The notes below the pieces were generated by a model, which made no database searches, was not told the origin of the DNA, and saw only the letters and a program-made list of their open reading frames with translations. A program made the position numbers and the translations under genes. DNA of 64,000 bases from Pseudomonas brassicacearum subsp. neoaurantiaca (GTDB lineage Bacteria > Pseudomonadota > Gammaproteobacteria > Pseudomonadales > Pseudomonadaceae): NCBI RefSeq assembly GCF_013608025.1, contig NZ_VDLV01000027.1:10413-74412 (forward strand), given 5' to 3'. Below, piece after piece: positions 44,655-54,491 of this stretch. Within the stretch, counting starts at the first letter, position 1, and every line of letters starts with the position of its first letter.

Positions 44655-47600
44655 TCACGCTTTCAACCCCGCCTTGGCCAACAGGCTGCCCAGATCGATT
44701 TCGTCGATCTGGCGCGGATCAAGATATTCCTCGGCGTAGCGCATGTAGATTCGCTCGTCGATGAACAGCTTGAACAGTTCGCAATCGATATGGGCGTCAC
44801 GGCACATGGTGGCCATGATGCCCAGGGCCTCGCTCAGTTTCTTGGCTTTCTTATACGGTCGGTCCGCCGCGGTCAGGGCTTCGAAGATGTCGGCGATTGC
44901 CATCATTCGAGCCGGCAGGCTCATCTGTTCGCGCTTGAGTCGCTTGGGATAACCGGTGCCGTCCATTTTCTCGTGATGGCCGCCGGCGATCTCCGCGACG
45001 TTTTCCAAGTGGCTGGGGAAGGGCAACTGGCTGAGCATCAGGATGGTCTGGACCATGTGGTGATTGATCACGTAGCGCTCTTCACGGGTCAGCGTGCCGC
45101 GCGTGACGCTGAGGTTGTACAGTTCGCCGCGGTTGTATTTCCAGGTGGGCACGTCGAGCTGAAAGCCCCACGGATTGTCCGCCGGAATCAGCTCGGCCTC
45201 ATGCCGCTCGAACAGGTGCTCGGGTTTGTCCGCCAGCAATGATTCGGTGACGGGCAGCGTCGGTTTGGGAGCGCGTGCCTGGCGGCGGTTTTCCTCCCAG
45301 GAGACGCCCAGCCGATCATCCAGGGTGCGGGTCCAGGTGCGCTGGGCGATGTGTTGCAGACGTTGCAAGTCATCGTCGGCCATGGCTTCGGAGCCCAGGT
45401 TGCAATGTGCGACGAAGGCGAAGTCATCATCCAGGGCGATCAATGTCGCATCGCGTTGCCGAGCCAGGGATGACGCTTCGCCACCGCTTGCCACCGCCTG
45501 CCAGTAATCGATCCAGGCATCGCGCTTGAGGACTTCGAAGCGGGTCCGGACCTCATGGATGCGGTCGTTCAAGGTTTCCAGCTTGGTGGCTTTGTCCACC
45601 ACGTACTCAGGTGTAGTGACCTTGCCACAGTCGTGCAGCCAGGCCGCTATGTGCAGCGCCTCCCATTCGTCTTCCGTTGGTCGATACCCTTCGAACGCAG
45701 GCGCTTGGCTGGCGGCTGCCGCTTGGGCGAGCATCAGTGTCAGCGCGGGCACTCGCTGGCAATGGCCGCCGGTGTAAGGGCTCTTCGCATCGATCGCGCC
45801 GGCGAGCAGTTGAATGAACGAGTCCAGCAGTTGCTTCTGCCTGGCTTGCAAGCGTTGGCTTTCGATGCTCACCGTCGCGGCGCCGGACACGGCCTGCAGG
45901 AACGCGATGCGGTCTGGCTGGAGTTTTTCCAGATCGGCGTCGGTGCCGCTGTCGCTGATCAACAGCACCAGCACTCCGACGGTTTCCTGATGACGGTTAC
46001 GCAGGTGGATGCCGATCAGGTGGACGCGTGGCGCGTCCATCGCCAGCAGGACACCACGCAAATCGCCGGCCTGTTCGAAGCCGAGGGAGAACACCAATGT
46101 TTCCGCGACGGTCAATCGTTGAAACCAATGCGGGCCGCCCGGAGCATTCAGCGAAAAGCCTTGCAGTTCGAACCTTTGCAGATCCCGAGGGGTTCCGTCG
46201 ATGACCAGTCCATACGGCTTGATTTGCTCGCCATCGCTTTCGCGAAGATAGATCAGCCCGGCCTGGGCCTGGCCGATTTTCACGGTCTCGAACAACACGC
46301 GTTCCAAAAGCGGGGCGAAGCGGGTTTCGGCACGCAGACTGGCGGTGATCTCGAAAAAGCTCGCCAGGGTCTCTTTCATGCGGGCCATGGAAACGCCCAA
46401 CTGATCGACCTCTAGCACCGGGGAGCGACGGGACGCCGGATAATCGAAGTCGAAGCTGCGAATCGCATCGGCCTCCTGAACCAGGGATCGTAACGGCTTG
46501 ACCAGGATCCTGGAGGTCAGCCAGCCCAAGGGCAGGCACAGCAGCAAGGTGGCGAGGGTAATCAAGGCGCCTTGCCAGCGCATGCGATAGGCATCGGCGA
46601 GTAACTCGTCTTCCGGCACCAGCAAAGCCAGTTCCAGGCCTTGTGGCCCACCTTCCTGCATGTGGCTGCGGGAAACGATCCATTGGCGACCCGCCGCCTC
46701 CAGGCGCGGCGTGTCGCTGTTTTCATCGAGCGCGGCGGCAATCGCCGGGTTCAGGTCGCGGGCCTTGATCAGCCTTGATGATTCGATATCAGCGATCAGT
46801 CGGCTGCTGTCGGGGTAGCCCACCGTGTTGCCTTGGGGGTCGATCAGGACGATCTCGGTGCCGGCGGTGACCTTGTGCTTTGCCAGCGTCTGGGACAGGG
46901 CGGCCAGGGTCAGGTCAGCACCGATGACCGCATGCTCGCCGCTGCGTCGGGCGAGGGTCGTGCCGATGTTTCGAGTGGAAAAGAACACATAGGGCTCGGT
47001 TGTAATCTGCTCCGCTGTTTCCATTGCGCTGCGAAACCAGCCCCGGCCGCGTGGATCAAAGGTTTCGTCAGGATTGTCCTGTTGGCCGATGAGCGTCAGG
47101 GCCTGGTCATAGAACAGCGATCGGGAGTGAACCTGGCCCTCGCTCGTGCGTTCCACGGTCCAGACCTGATACGTCGCGTCGGCCGGGGCCTTGAGGGCGG
47201 TTCTCAAGGTCTCGGTGCGTAATGGCCGAACCATCAGGAAGTTGCCATTGCGATCGCCGAGGTACAACGACGCCAGGTTCGGGTTGTCCCGCAGCGCCCG
47301 GCTGAAAGGCGCGAGCAAGGCCAATCGTTCCGCCATCCGCGGCTCGCGGGTTGCCGGATAATCAGCCAGCAGGCCCAGCAGGTGACGGATCGGTGCGTAG
47401 GTGTCGTACAGGTCCACGCGCACGTCCTGTTCGACGCGATTGAACAGTTTTTCGCTGCTGGACAGGATGATCTGGGTGGTTTGCTGGTAATTAAATACGC
47501 CCAACACCACGCTCGTCAGGAGCAAGAGCAGCGTGAACATCACGCTGATATGGACATGCAGGGGAAACCGGCGTTTTTCCGGACGCGGTGCGCTGGGCAT
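44655..47600 (-). CDS. HD-GYP phosphodiesterase with Cache, HAMP and GAF-like regions
   Basis: A 981-residue membrane sensor enzyme: TM1 (~21-38), a periplasmic dCache region (~40-335), TM2 (~345-365), HAMP (~365-420), a GAF-like segment (~430-585), then a C-terminal HD-GYP region. HDCGK lies at 656-660, but HHEKMDGTGYP comes only at 875-885, about 215 residues later; the usual spacing is ~60, so some 150 residues are inserted into the catalytic core. HD-GYP proteins degrade cyclic di-GMP. The Met at 47600 has GGAG eight bases upstream; a GTG nine bases earlier has no site. Confidence 0.9.
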   Translation of the reverse strand: MPSAPRPEKRRFPLHVHISVMFTLLLLLTSVVLGVFNYQQTTQIILSSSEKLFNRVEQDVRVDLYDTYAPIRHLLGLLADYPATREPRMAERLALLAPFSRALRDNPNLASLYLGDRNGNFLMVRPLRTETLRTALKAPADATYQVWTVERTSEGQVHSRSLFYDQALTLIGQQDNPDETFDPRGRGWFRSAMETAEQITTEPYVFFSTRNIGTTLARRSGEHAVIGADLTLAALSQTLAKHKVTAGTEIVLIDPQGNTVGYPDSSRLIADIESSRLIKARDLNPAIAAALDENSDTPRLEAAGRQWIVSRSHMQEGGPQGLELALLVPEDELLADAYRMRWQGALITLATLLLCLPLGWLTSRILVKPLRSLVQEADAIRSFDFDYPASRRSPVLEVDQLGVSMARMKETLASFFEITASLRAETRFAPLLERVLFETVKIGQAQAGLIYLRESDGEQIKPYGLVIDGTPRDLQRFELQGFSLNAPGGPHWFQRLTVAETLVFSLGFEQAGDLRGVLLAMDAPRVHLIGIHLRNRHQETVGVLVLLISDSGTDADLEKLQPDRIAFLQAVSGAATVSIESQRLQARQKQLLDSFIQLLAGAIDAKSPYTGGHCQRVPALTLMLAQAAAASQAPAFEGYRPTEDEWEALHIAAWLHDCGKVTTPEYVVDKATKLETLNDRIHEVRTRFEVLKRDAWIDYWQAVASGGEASSLARQRDATLIALDDDFAFVAHCNLGSEAMADDDLQRLQHIAQRTWTRTLDDRLGVSWEENRRQARAPKPTLPVTESLLADKPEHLFERHEAELIPADNPWGFQLDVPTWKYNRGELYNLSVTRGTLTREERYVINHHMVQTILMLSQLPFPSHLENVAEIAGGHHEKMDGTGYPKRLKREQMSLPARMMAIADIFEALTAADRPYKKAKKLSEALGIMATMCRDAHIDCELFKLFIDERIYMRYAEEYLDPRQIDEIDLGSLLAKAGLKA

Positions 47601-47674
47601 TTCCGTCACTCCAAGTGTTCGGGGGGATCGCCCCCGCTACGCACTGCTGAGCGAACAGCATAGTAAACACTGGG

Positions 47675-50600
47675 TTATTCTGCCTTGATGATCTCCGTTT
47701 GCAGGGCCTGCTCCAGTTCTGTCATTGCCTGTTCGAGGGCCTGGGTGTGCTCTTCGACTCTTCTTGGCGCTTGATGACAGGCCTGCTCCAATGCCTCGCA
47801 AAGTTGAACCAACGTGGTTGCCTGTACGATGCGGGCGACGCCTTTGATTTTATGTGCCGTCTCGACCAATGCTCGCCTGTCTCCGTTTTCAGCGGCGTCA
47901 AGCAACTCCTGCCGGTCCGAACGATTGCTGCTGAACAGCTCCGCCAGCAGGCGTCGCGTCGACACGGGGTCGCCTCCGGTCAGGGTTTGCAGGCATTGAA
48001 CGTTGAATGCGTTGGGACGCTTGGCGGGTTTGATCTGGTTCATCCATTGATTCAGCGCACTCAGACTGATCGGCTTGAACAGGCAATCGTTCATGCCGGC
48101 ATCCTTGCAGCGCTGTCTCTCCTCGGGTTGTGCATTGGCGGTGAATCCCAGAATGGTGCAGGGCGGTAGTTGATGTTCCATCTCGTGCAGACGGATCGCC
48201 CTGGCGAGTTCGTAGCCGCTCATGATGGGCATGTTGCAATCAGCGATCACCAGATCGAAATGCCCGCTCAGCCAGGCCTTGAGCCCTTGCGCGCCGTCGT
48301 GGCTGAGGTGGTGGCGATGACCGAGGTAGTCCAATTGCTGGGACATCAGTAAACGATTCGCCGGATGATCGTCCACGACCAGGACGCTCAATGCACAGGC
48401 GGCGGTTTCGACCATGGTTTCGGCGTCAGGGCGCGGCGGGGCCCCGGTCAGGGCGGTCAATTGCAAGGAGACCCGGACCTGGGTGCCAACGCCCGGCTGG
48501 CTGTTCATCCGCAGATCGCCTCCCATCATGCGGCAAAGGTGACGACTGATAACCAGGCCCAGGCCCGCGCCCTTGCGCGCCATCCGGCTGCTGTTATCGG
48601 CCTGGGCAAACGGCTCGAACAACCTCCGCAGGTCCGCCGGGCTGATACCGATACCGCTGTCGCTGACCTCCAATTGCAGGTGCAGCGTCTCTTGTTGGAC
48701 GGTGGGTGACAGTTTCACGCTCACCTTGACCTCACCTCGCTCGGTGAATTTCAGGGCGTTGCTGATCAGGTTCGAGATGACCTGCTTGAATCGCATCGGG
48801 TCGATGTACACGTTCGGATTGCCTTCGGCAGGCTCGAAGTGCAATGCCAACACCACGCTCTTCTGCCGGGCCAATCCTGCAAACACCCGGATGACCGACT
48901 GTAAAAGGGCTCTCAGGTCGACACGTTCGGGCGCCAGGCTCAGATGGCCTGACTCGATCCGGGCGATATCGAGGATGTCGCCGATCAGCTCCAGCATGCC
49001 GGAGGCCGATTCGTACGCGACTTCTATCGCCGAGCGGTCCACATGGCCTTTGTCGGCGTGCTTGAGGGCGAGCTCGAGCATGCCGATCACGGCGTTCATC
49101 GGCGTGCGGATTTCGTGGCTCATGGTCGCCAGGAAGGTACTTTTGGCGCGGTTGGCGTTCTCGGCCTGCTCCTTGGCGGCACGCAGTTCATCGAACAGCT
49201 CCCGCCGATCGCTGATGTCGATCCAACCGCCGATGATGCCTTGCACTTGTGCCGCCGAATTACGATAGGGAAGGATCCAGTGATAGACCGTGAGCTTCCT
49301 GTCACCGATGTGCAGCGGCCGATCAACGATCAGGGGAACGCCTTCGGTCATCACGCGTTGATAGTCCGCCTGATATTCCTGCGCCTCGAAGGCATTACTC
49401 ATGGAACCGGGCATGACACCCTTGCCGATGATGTCCTCGCGCCTTGCATTGAATGTCTCAAGATAGCTGTCGTTGCAGCTTTGCAGGAAACCGTTGCGGT
49501 CCCGCACATAGATGGGATGGGGCGTGCCGTTGAGCAGGGCGTGCATGAACTCGAGCTGGTCATTGAGCGCCAGCTCCGCCTGTTGACGTTGCCTGATCTG
49601 GCGCCGCATGTAGGCATTCCAGGCCAGGGAGAGCAGGAGTAGCAGGCCAGCGCCCGCAGCGACCTGCAGAAACACGCGGTTATAGGTGCGCCAGGCTGCT
49701 TCCGACGCCGGGACGTAGCCACGCCAACGGTTGTTGATGACGCCCAGCTCGTCCGGGTCGATGCTGGTCAATGCCTTGTCGAGGATGGAGCTGAGCTCCG
49801 TGGCGTTTTTTCCAACGGCCAGGGAGAACATCGCCTGTTGGGTGCCCACGGTGCTGCTGATTTGCAAGGTGTCCCGCAAGGTGTGGGAGGACATGAAATA
49901 ATTCGCCATGATCAGCGAGTTCACGCTGCCATCGGCTTGTCCTTGGGCGAGCAACTGGACGGCGTTCAGCGCGTCGTTGGTTTCGATGATCCGCAGGCCT
50001 GGGTACTGGCCGCGCAGCCAATCGATAACAGGGTTGCCTTTGGCGATCGCCAGGCTCTTGCCCGCGAACTGGTCCAGTGTCGCCGGGGTGTTGGACTTCT
50101 TGCGCGTCAACAGGACGAAAGAGCTGTCCATGTAGGGACGGCTTAGTCTTAGCATTTGTTGTCGGTCACGGCTGGGCGAAAGCGCGGCAATGACATCAGC
50201 CTGGCCGTTCAGGACTGCGCTGATCATGCCGTTGTCCGTACCGTGGCGCTGGATCTCCAACCGCAGGCCGGTACGTAGCCTGACCAGTTCCAGCAAGTCG
50301 GCACTGATGCCGCGAAAATCGCCGTCCGGATCGAAGAAGGTAAACGGGGCGAACGTTTCGTTCACTGCCACTCGGATTGTGGAGTGCCGGGCCAGCCAGC
50401 GCTGTTCGCGGTCGGTCAGTTGTATCTGGTGATCCGTGAGATAGAGATCGCTGCCCGCACTCCAGCGCTTGGAAATGGCCGCTTGTTCGGCGATTGGGAT
50501 CTGGTTGAGCGTGGCGTTGATGATGTCGAGCAATCGGGTGTCGTCGTGTCGCAGCGCGAAGGCGAATCCGGACGATTCATGTTTTGCGAAGCTGGCCATG

Positions 50601-51289
50601 CGGATGTTGCTCAAGTACCCCTTGTTGATCATGTAATGGGTGGAAATGGTATCGCCGAGAAATACATCGGCCTGCCCGAAGGCGACTGCATTGATCGCGT
50701 TCTGGTAGGAGGGGTAGGCGGTGATAGACGCCTTGGGGTACAGCTTTTCGATTTCGTGCAGGGGCAGGTAGTGATAGACCATGCTCAACCGCAGCCCTTC
50801 GAGATCGTCGGTCAGGGGCCGGTTTTCACTCGTTCGGGTGACCAGGACCGGTTGGTCCACGGCATAGGGGGCCGACAACATGATGCCGGTGGTCCGGGCT
50901 TCGAAACCGTTGGCACTGCCGAGCAGGTCGATTTGCCCATGCTTGAGCGCGACAATCGCGGCCTCGCGGGACGCGAAGCGCAGGACTTTCATGGGCAGGC
51001 CGGTCGCCTTGGCGATGAGGCCCGCATAATCGGCGGTCATGCCTTCGTAGTCGCGCCCGCTGGTGGAAAGGTCGAAAGGGGGATAATCCGGCGCGGAGGT
51101 TCCGAGGACCAATTCCCGACGGCCTTTCAGCCAGGCGCGTTGGGGCTCATCGAGACGGATTTCGATAGGATCCGTCGTCGCGCGACTCAATAGCGCGTAG
51201 CGCTGGGGCATATCCGGCGTTGCCATGAGATTTTGCGCAAATACCCCTGCGCCTAACAGCAGAAGGAATTTGCTTATGCGATTGAACAT
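47675..51289 (-). CDS. BvgS/EvgS-type hybrid sensor kinase (full phosphorelay)
   Basis: A 1204-residue unorthodox kinase: signal peptide, two periplasmic Venus-flytrap domains (~45-285 and ~300-525), one TM (~545-560), PAS (~580-695), HisKA with His725 (MSHEIRTPMN), HATPase (DSGIGIS, GAGLGLVIS), receiver with Asp1017 (ADCNMPIMSG) and a C-terminal Hpt with His1146 (ETAHKIKG). Flytraps bind small ligands in this family. ATG 51289 is used; an in-frame GTG overlaps the regulator stop but has no ribosome site. It is encoded just after its probable partner regulator. Confidence 0.94.
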   Translation of the reverse strand: MFNRISKFLLLLGAGVFAQNLMATPDMPQRYALLSRATTDPIEIRLDEPQRAWLKGRRELVLGTSAPDYPPFDLSTSGRDYEGMTADYAGLIAKATGLPMKVLRFASREAAIVALKHGQIDLLGSANGFEARTTGIMLSAPYAVDQPVLVTRTSENRPLTDDLEGLRLSMVYHYLPLHEIEKLYPKASITAYPSYQNAINAVAFGQADVFLGDTISTHYMINKGYLSNIRMASFAKHESSGFAFALRHDDTRLLDIINATLNQIPIAEQAAISKRWSAGSDLYLTDHQIQLTDREQRWLARHSTIRVAVNETFAPFTFFDPDGDFRGISADLLELVRLRTGLRLEIQRHGTDNGMISAVLNGQADVIAALSPSRDRQQMLRLSRPYMDSSFVLLTRKKSNTPATLDQFAGKSLAIAKGNPVIDWLRGQYPGLRIIETNDALNAVQLLAQGQADGSVNSLIMANYFMSSHTLRDTLQISSTVGTQQAMFSLAVGKNATELSSILDKALTSIDPDELGVINNRWRGYVPASEAAWRTYNRVFLQVAAGAGLLLLLSLAWNAYMRRQIRQRQQAELALNDQLEFMHALLNGTPHPIYVRDRNGFLQSCNDSYLETFNARREDIIGKGVMPGSMSNAFEAQEYQADYQRVMTEGVPLIVDRPLHIGDRKLTVYHWILPYRNSAAQVQGIIGGWIDISDRRELFDELRAAKEQAENANRAKSTFLATMSHEIRTPMNAVIGMLELALKHADKGHVDRSAIEVAYESASGMLELIGDILDIARIESGHLSLAPERVDLRALLQSVIRVFAGLARQKSVVLALHFEPAEGNPNVYIDPMRFKQVISNLISNALKFTERGEVKVSVKLSPTVQQETLHLQLEVSDSGIGISPADLRRLFEPFAQADNSSRMARKGAGLGLVISRHLCRMMGGDLRMNSQPGVGTQVRVSLQLTALTGAPPRPDAETMVETAACALSVLVVDDHPANRLLMSQQLDYLGHRHHLSHDGAQGLKAWLSGHFDLVIADCNMPIMSGYELARAIRLHEMEHQLPPCTILGFTANAQPEERQRCKDAGMNDCLFKPISLSALNQWMNQIKPAKRPNAFNVQCLQTLTGGDPVSTRRLLAELFSSNRSDRQELLDAAENGDRRALVETAHKIKGVARIVQATTLVQLCEALEQACHQAPRRVEEHTQALEQAMTELEQALQTEIIKAE

Positions 51290-51300
51290 CCTATTGTTTC

Positions 51301-51927
51301 TCACACCAGCGCGTTTCGCTTTGCCATTTCAATAAGGTCTACCAACGACTTAACTTTAAGTTTCTGCATGAGTCGTTTTTTATAGGTGCTGACTGTTTTA
51401 TTGCTGAGAAACATGCCCTTGGCTATTTCCTTGTTGGTGCGGCCTTGGGCAAAAAGTTGCAGAACCATCAACTCGCGGTCATTGACGCTCTTGAAAAGAT
51501 CCAGCTCGATACTGCGCGGGTCGTCATGAGCGACGGGCGTGAGTGCCTGGCTGGGAAAATAGTTGTAGCCGGACAGTACGGCTTTTATTGCGCTGACGAG
51601 TTCGCTGAGATCTTCCTGTTTGCAAACGTAGCCGGAAGCGCCGGATTGCATGCAGCGAATGCCGAAGAGCGTTGGGGATTGAGCCGTCAGCACTAATGTC
51701 TTGAGCGGCGTGGTCATGGCATTGAAGCGCGAAAGAATTTCCAGTCCGTCAAGTTTGGGAATGCTGATATCCAGGATGACCAGATCCGGCATACATTCGC
51801 GCACCATTTGCATCGCATCGACGCCATTGTCAGTTTCCCCTACGACTTTATAACCTTCATGCTCCAGCAGCATTCGAACGGCGAGGCGGATGACCGGATG
51901 ATCGTCGACAATAAAAACGGAGTTCAT
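51301..51927 (-). CDS. NarL/FixJ-type response regulator (BvgA/EvgA-like)
   Basis: A 208-residue regulator: receiver domain with phospho-acceptor Asp in LVILDISIPKLDG and the acidic pair VDDHP, then a LuxR-type helix-turn-helix (VNDRELMVLQLFAQGRTNKEIAKGMFLSNKTVSTYKKRLMQKL). AGGGGAC seven bases before ATG 51927 supports the start. The kinase gene follows directly, so this is a BvgA-BvgS/EvgA-EvgS-type operon in regulator-kinase order. Targets are unknown. Confidence 0.94.
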   Translation of the reverse strand: MNSVFIVDDHPVIRLAVRMLLEHEGYKVVGETDNGVDAMQMVRECMPDLVILDISIPKLDGLEILSRFNAMTTPLKTLVLTAQSPTLFGIRCMQSGASGYVCKQEDLSELVSAIKAVLSGYNYFPSQALTPVAHDDPRSIELDLFKSVNDRELMVLQLFAQGRTNKEIAKGMFLSNKTVSTYKKRLMQKLKVKSLVDLIEMAKRNALV

Positions 51928-52290
51928 GAATAAAGTCCCCTGCAAGCTTAAATAAAGCGCGCACCTTAGCCCAGTTAACGTCAGCTCGTACGAGGAGACG
52001 GGGCATGCGCGATCAATTTCAGAACTTTCCTACAAAAAAAGGCGCGAGATACCACGATGTACTTAGCCAATTAGTAGGTGGATAGCGTGGGAAGGGGATG
52101 TTTATGTTCTGGCCTGTGTATGTATTTTCAAGTTGTGAAACTAAGCAGGGATACAGTTCTCGGCTATTTCCAGCCACTCGCCAGCGCTTCCCAAGGCATT
52201 GGAAAATGTTTATTGAAAAATAGTTAAACCACAGATTGCGGGAGCGCGACCGCTCGCTCCCGCAGGATCCCGGTGGTTGGCCGGGTCATT
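51928..52290. other. Intergenic region upstream of the EvgA-like gene, with a lone REP variant
   Basis: About 360 bases. It probably contains the promoter of the two-component operon. A single palindromic REP-like element, GCGGGAGCGCGACCGCTCGC, is at 52237-52265 just past the dgt stop. A 41-codon frame at 52098-52223 preceded by GGAAGGGG is possible but unsupported. Confidence 0.5.
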
Positions 52291-53619
52291 TCATTGGCGG
52301 GTGCGCCCCGTCATTTCCTGGGCCATTTCGCTGGCGTAGCTGTCGGTCATACCAGCGATGAAATCAATCATCCGCAGGAACGCGCCGTGCAACGGCCCGT
52401 CAGGATCAGGGGCGTTGTTGCCCAGCAAATCGAGGATCCGGCGATTCTTGAATGAGGGCGTTCGGCCACCGTGTTGTTCCAGGGCGGCGCCGCAGAAACC
52501 GTTGAGCAGGATTTCCAGCGTGGTGTAGGCGCCGATCTCGTTGAGCGTCTTGCGCTTGTCCTGGAATATTTTCTTGCGGGCCATGTCCTTGGCGTTCAAC
52601 ACGCAGCGTTTGGCCGGCCCGTGCATGTGTTCCACGAGGTCGCCCTGCAGCGTGCCGGCAAGCAGCGCATCCTGCTGTTCAACGAACGCACGGGCGGCGG
52701 CGTTGGTCAGGTGTTCGATGGCTTTGCCGCGCAGGATAGCCAGCTTCCGCCGCCTCGAATCCAATGGTCCGAGCTGGCGATAGGTTTCCGGCAGATCGTC
52801 TCCGACCAGGTCCAGTAGCAGCGATTCCACCTGCGAATATTCCAGCAGGTCCATTTCCACGCCGTCTTCCAAGTCGATCAGCGCATAACAGATGTCATCG
52901 GCGGCTTCCATCAAATAGACCAGCGGATGCCTTGCCCAGCGCTGATCCTCGATTTGCGGCAGGCCCAGTTTGTGGGCGATTTGCTCCAGAAGCGGCAATT
53001 CGCTCTGGTAGCAGCCGAACTTGTGCTTCTTGTAGCCCAGTGAGTCGGCGTGACGGGCTGTCCAAGGGTATTTCAGATAAGTGCCCAAGGTCGCATAAGT
53101 GAGCCGGGTGCCACCGTCGAACTGATGGTATTCAAGCTGGGTGAGAACCCGGAATCCCTGGGCGTTGCCTTCGAAGTTCAGGAAGTCGTTACGCTCGGCC
53201 TCGCTCATCGCATCAAGCCAGCCACGCCCTGCGGCCTGTTGGAACCAATAGCGGATGGCGTCCTCGCCGGAATGACCGAACGGCGGGTTGCCGATATCGT
53301 GGGCCAGGCAGGCCGATTGCACGACCATGCCCAGGTCGCTGGGTTCACACCAGTCCGGCAGCGCGCTGCGAATGGTCTCTCCGACGCGCATGCCGAGCGA
53401 ACGGCCGACGCAGCTGACCTCCAGCGAGTGGGTCAGGCGCGTATGGATATGATCGTTGCTGGAGACCGGGTGCACCTGGGTCTTGCGCCCAAGGCGGCGG
53501 AATGCGCCGGAGAAGATAATGCGGTCATGATCTTTGTGAAATGGACTGCGGCCCAGTTCTTCCGGACTGTGCAGCGTTTTTCCCAGGCGTTCGCGAGTCA
53601 GCAGGGTGTGCCAATCCAA
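52291..53619 (-). CDS. dgt: Deoxyguanosinetriphosphate triphosphohydrolase
   Basis: A 442-residue HD-family dNTPase. Motifs are [30 protein letters not shown] (first His of the metal site), [19 protein letters not shown] (HD) and [16 protein letters not shown] (Asp). It hydrolyses dGTP or other dNTPs to nucleoside and triphosphate. The start is TTG, with GGAG nine bases upstream, and the N-terminus [14 protein letters not shown] matches the family in Pseudomonas as I recall it. No ATG nearby gives a full domain. Confidence 0.92.
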   Translation of the reverse strand: MDWHTLLTRERLGKTLHSPEELGRSPFHKDHDRIIFSGAFRRLGRKTQVHPVSSNDHIHTRLTHSLEVSCVGRSLGMRVGETIRSALPDWCEPSDLGMVVQSACLAHDIGNPPFGHSGEDAIRYWFQQAAGRGWLDAMSEAERNDFLNFEGNAQGFRVLTQLEYHQFDGGTRLTYATLGTYLKYPWTARHADSLGYKKHKFGCYQSELPLLEQIAHKLGLPQIEDQRWARHPLVYLMEAADDICYALIDLEDGVEMDLLEYSQVESLLLDLVGDDLPETYRQLGPLDSRRRKLAILRGKAIEHLTNAAARAFVEQQDALLAGTLQGDLVEHMHGPAKRCVLNAKDMARKKIFQDKRKTLNEIGAYTTLEILLNGFCGAALEQHGGRTPSFKNRRILDLLGNNAPDPDGPLHGAFLRMIDFIAGMTDSYASEMAQEMTGRTRQ

Positions 53620-53766
53620 GGCCGGTGCTCCGTTTGTTGAGTCGATGCCCTAGCTTCCCGGTTCGCGCGGTGTCCTGCAAGGCCTGAGGGCTGCGATCAG
53701 TTGTGCCCGGGTGTTGCGTAGGTAGTCGAATCGGGCCGTTCGAGGAGAAGGGCCCGTCGAGCAGCA

Positions 53767-54102
53767 TCAGGGTTTACGCGTAGTCTTGGCCAGCTTGATC
53801 AGCGGAAGCAACGTTGTTGCCAGCCGGATCAGGCGCGACAAGCCCCCGGCGCGACCGCGCCGGGTTCGCTTGCCGCCGAGGAAGCCCAGCAAGGTGACTG
53901 CGGCCACGCCCCAAAGCGAGGCATGCTTGAGCCCGAAGCCCTCATGCCAACTTTGCGTGAACCCCCGCACCCGTTGCAGCGGGTGCAGGAGTTGCCGCGT
54001 TTCCTGGCGAATTTCCTGGCGATGCATCTCCATGCGCAAACGCACCAGCGCCTTGCGCATCTCCTGTCGGGTACGGGCTTGAGGAATATCGGGCAGGCTC
54101 AT
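53767..54102 (-). CDS. YqjK-like small membrane protein
   Basis: A 111-residue basic protein with a helical N-terminal half (MRKALVRLRMEMHRQEIRQETRQLLHP) and one hydrophobic segment (WGVAAVTLLGFLGG), followed by an Arg-rich stretch. Its start codon overlaps the stop of the YqjE-like gene (ATGA). Third gene of a small membrane-protein operon. By position it corresponds to E. coli yqjK; sequence similarity is weak. Confidence 0.72.
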   Translation of the reverse strand: MSLPDIPQARTRQEMRKALVRLRMEMHRQEIRQETRQLLHPLQRVRGFTQSWHEGFGLKHASLWGVAAVTLLGFLGGKRTRRGRAGGLSRLIRLATTLLPLIKLAKTTRKP

Positions 54103-54491
54103 GGCAGCAGGCGCTCCCGGTCATTGGCCAATTCTTCGAGGGTGGCGTGGAACGGCGAGGATTCGTCGTAGATCGCTGCCTTGAGCCGAAGCCCGCAAAA
54201 CAACGCCGCCAGCAGATAAAACAGGCAAAGGCCGATGATCCCTGCCAGGCGGTAGGTGTCCCACACCAGAATCAGCACGAGTGCCGACAGGCCGACCAGC
54301 AGCAACAAGGCAAAAACCAGCGCCAGGCCGGCAAATAGCAACAGGCTGACGGTACGGGCCTTCTGTTCCTGCAATTCGATGCCGAACAATTCGACGTGGC
54401 TGTGCAGCAATCCGAGGAATGCTGCGCCCAGGCGTCGTGCTGTAGGTTTTGTGCCCGTCTCGGACGAGCCGGATTCGTCGATACCCATCAT
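54099..54491 (-). CDS. YqjE-like phage-holin-family membrane protein
   Basis: A 130-residue protein with two strong transmembrane helices (LLLFAGLALVFALLLLVGL and IIGLCLFYLLAALFC). They are flanked by RLGAAFLGLLHSHVELFGIELQEQKAR and a C-terminal ESSPFHATLEELANDRERL, the pattern of the holin-X/YqjE family. Its ATG overlaps the TAA stop of the DUF883 gene (TAATG). Middle gene of the operon. Confidence 0.85.
   Translation of the reverse strand: MMGIDESGSSETGTKPTARRLGAAFLGLLHSHVELFGIELQEQKARTVSLLLFAGLALVFALLLLVGLSALVLILVWDTYRLAGIIGLCLFYLLAALFCGLRLKAAIYDESSPFHATLEELANDRERLLP

Noticed and set aside
52098-52223. 41-codon micro-ORF preceded by GGAAGGGG
   Set aside because: The site is too close to the ATG, and codon use and sequence give no support. 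Noted only within the intergenic entry.
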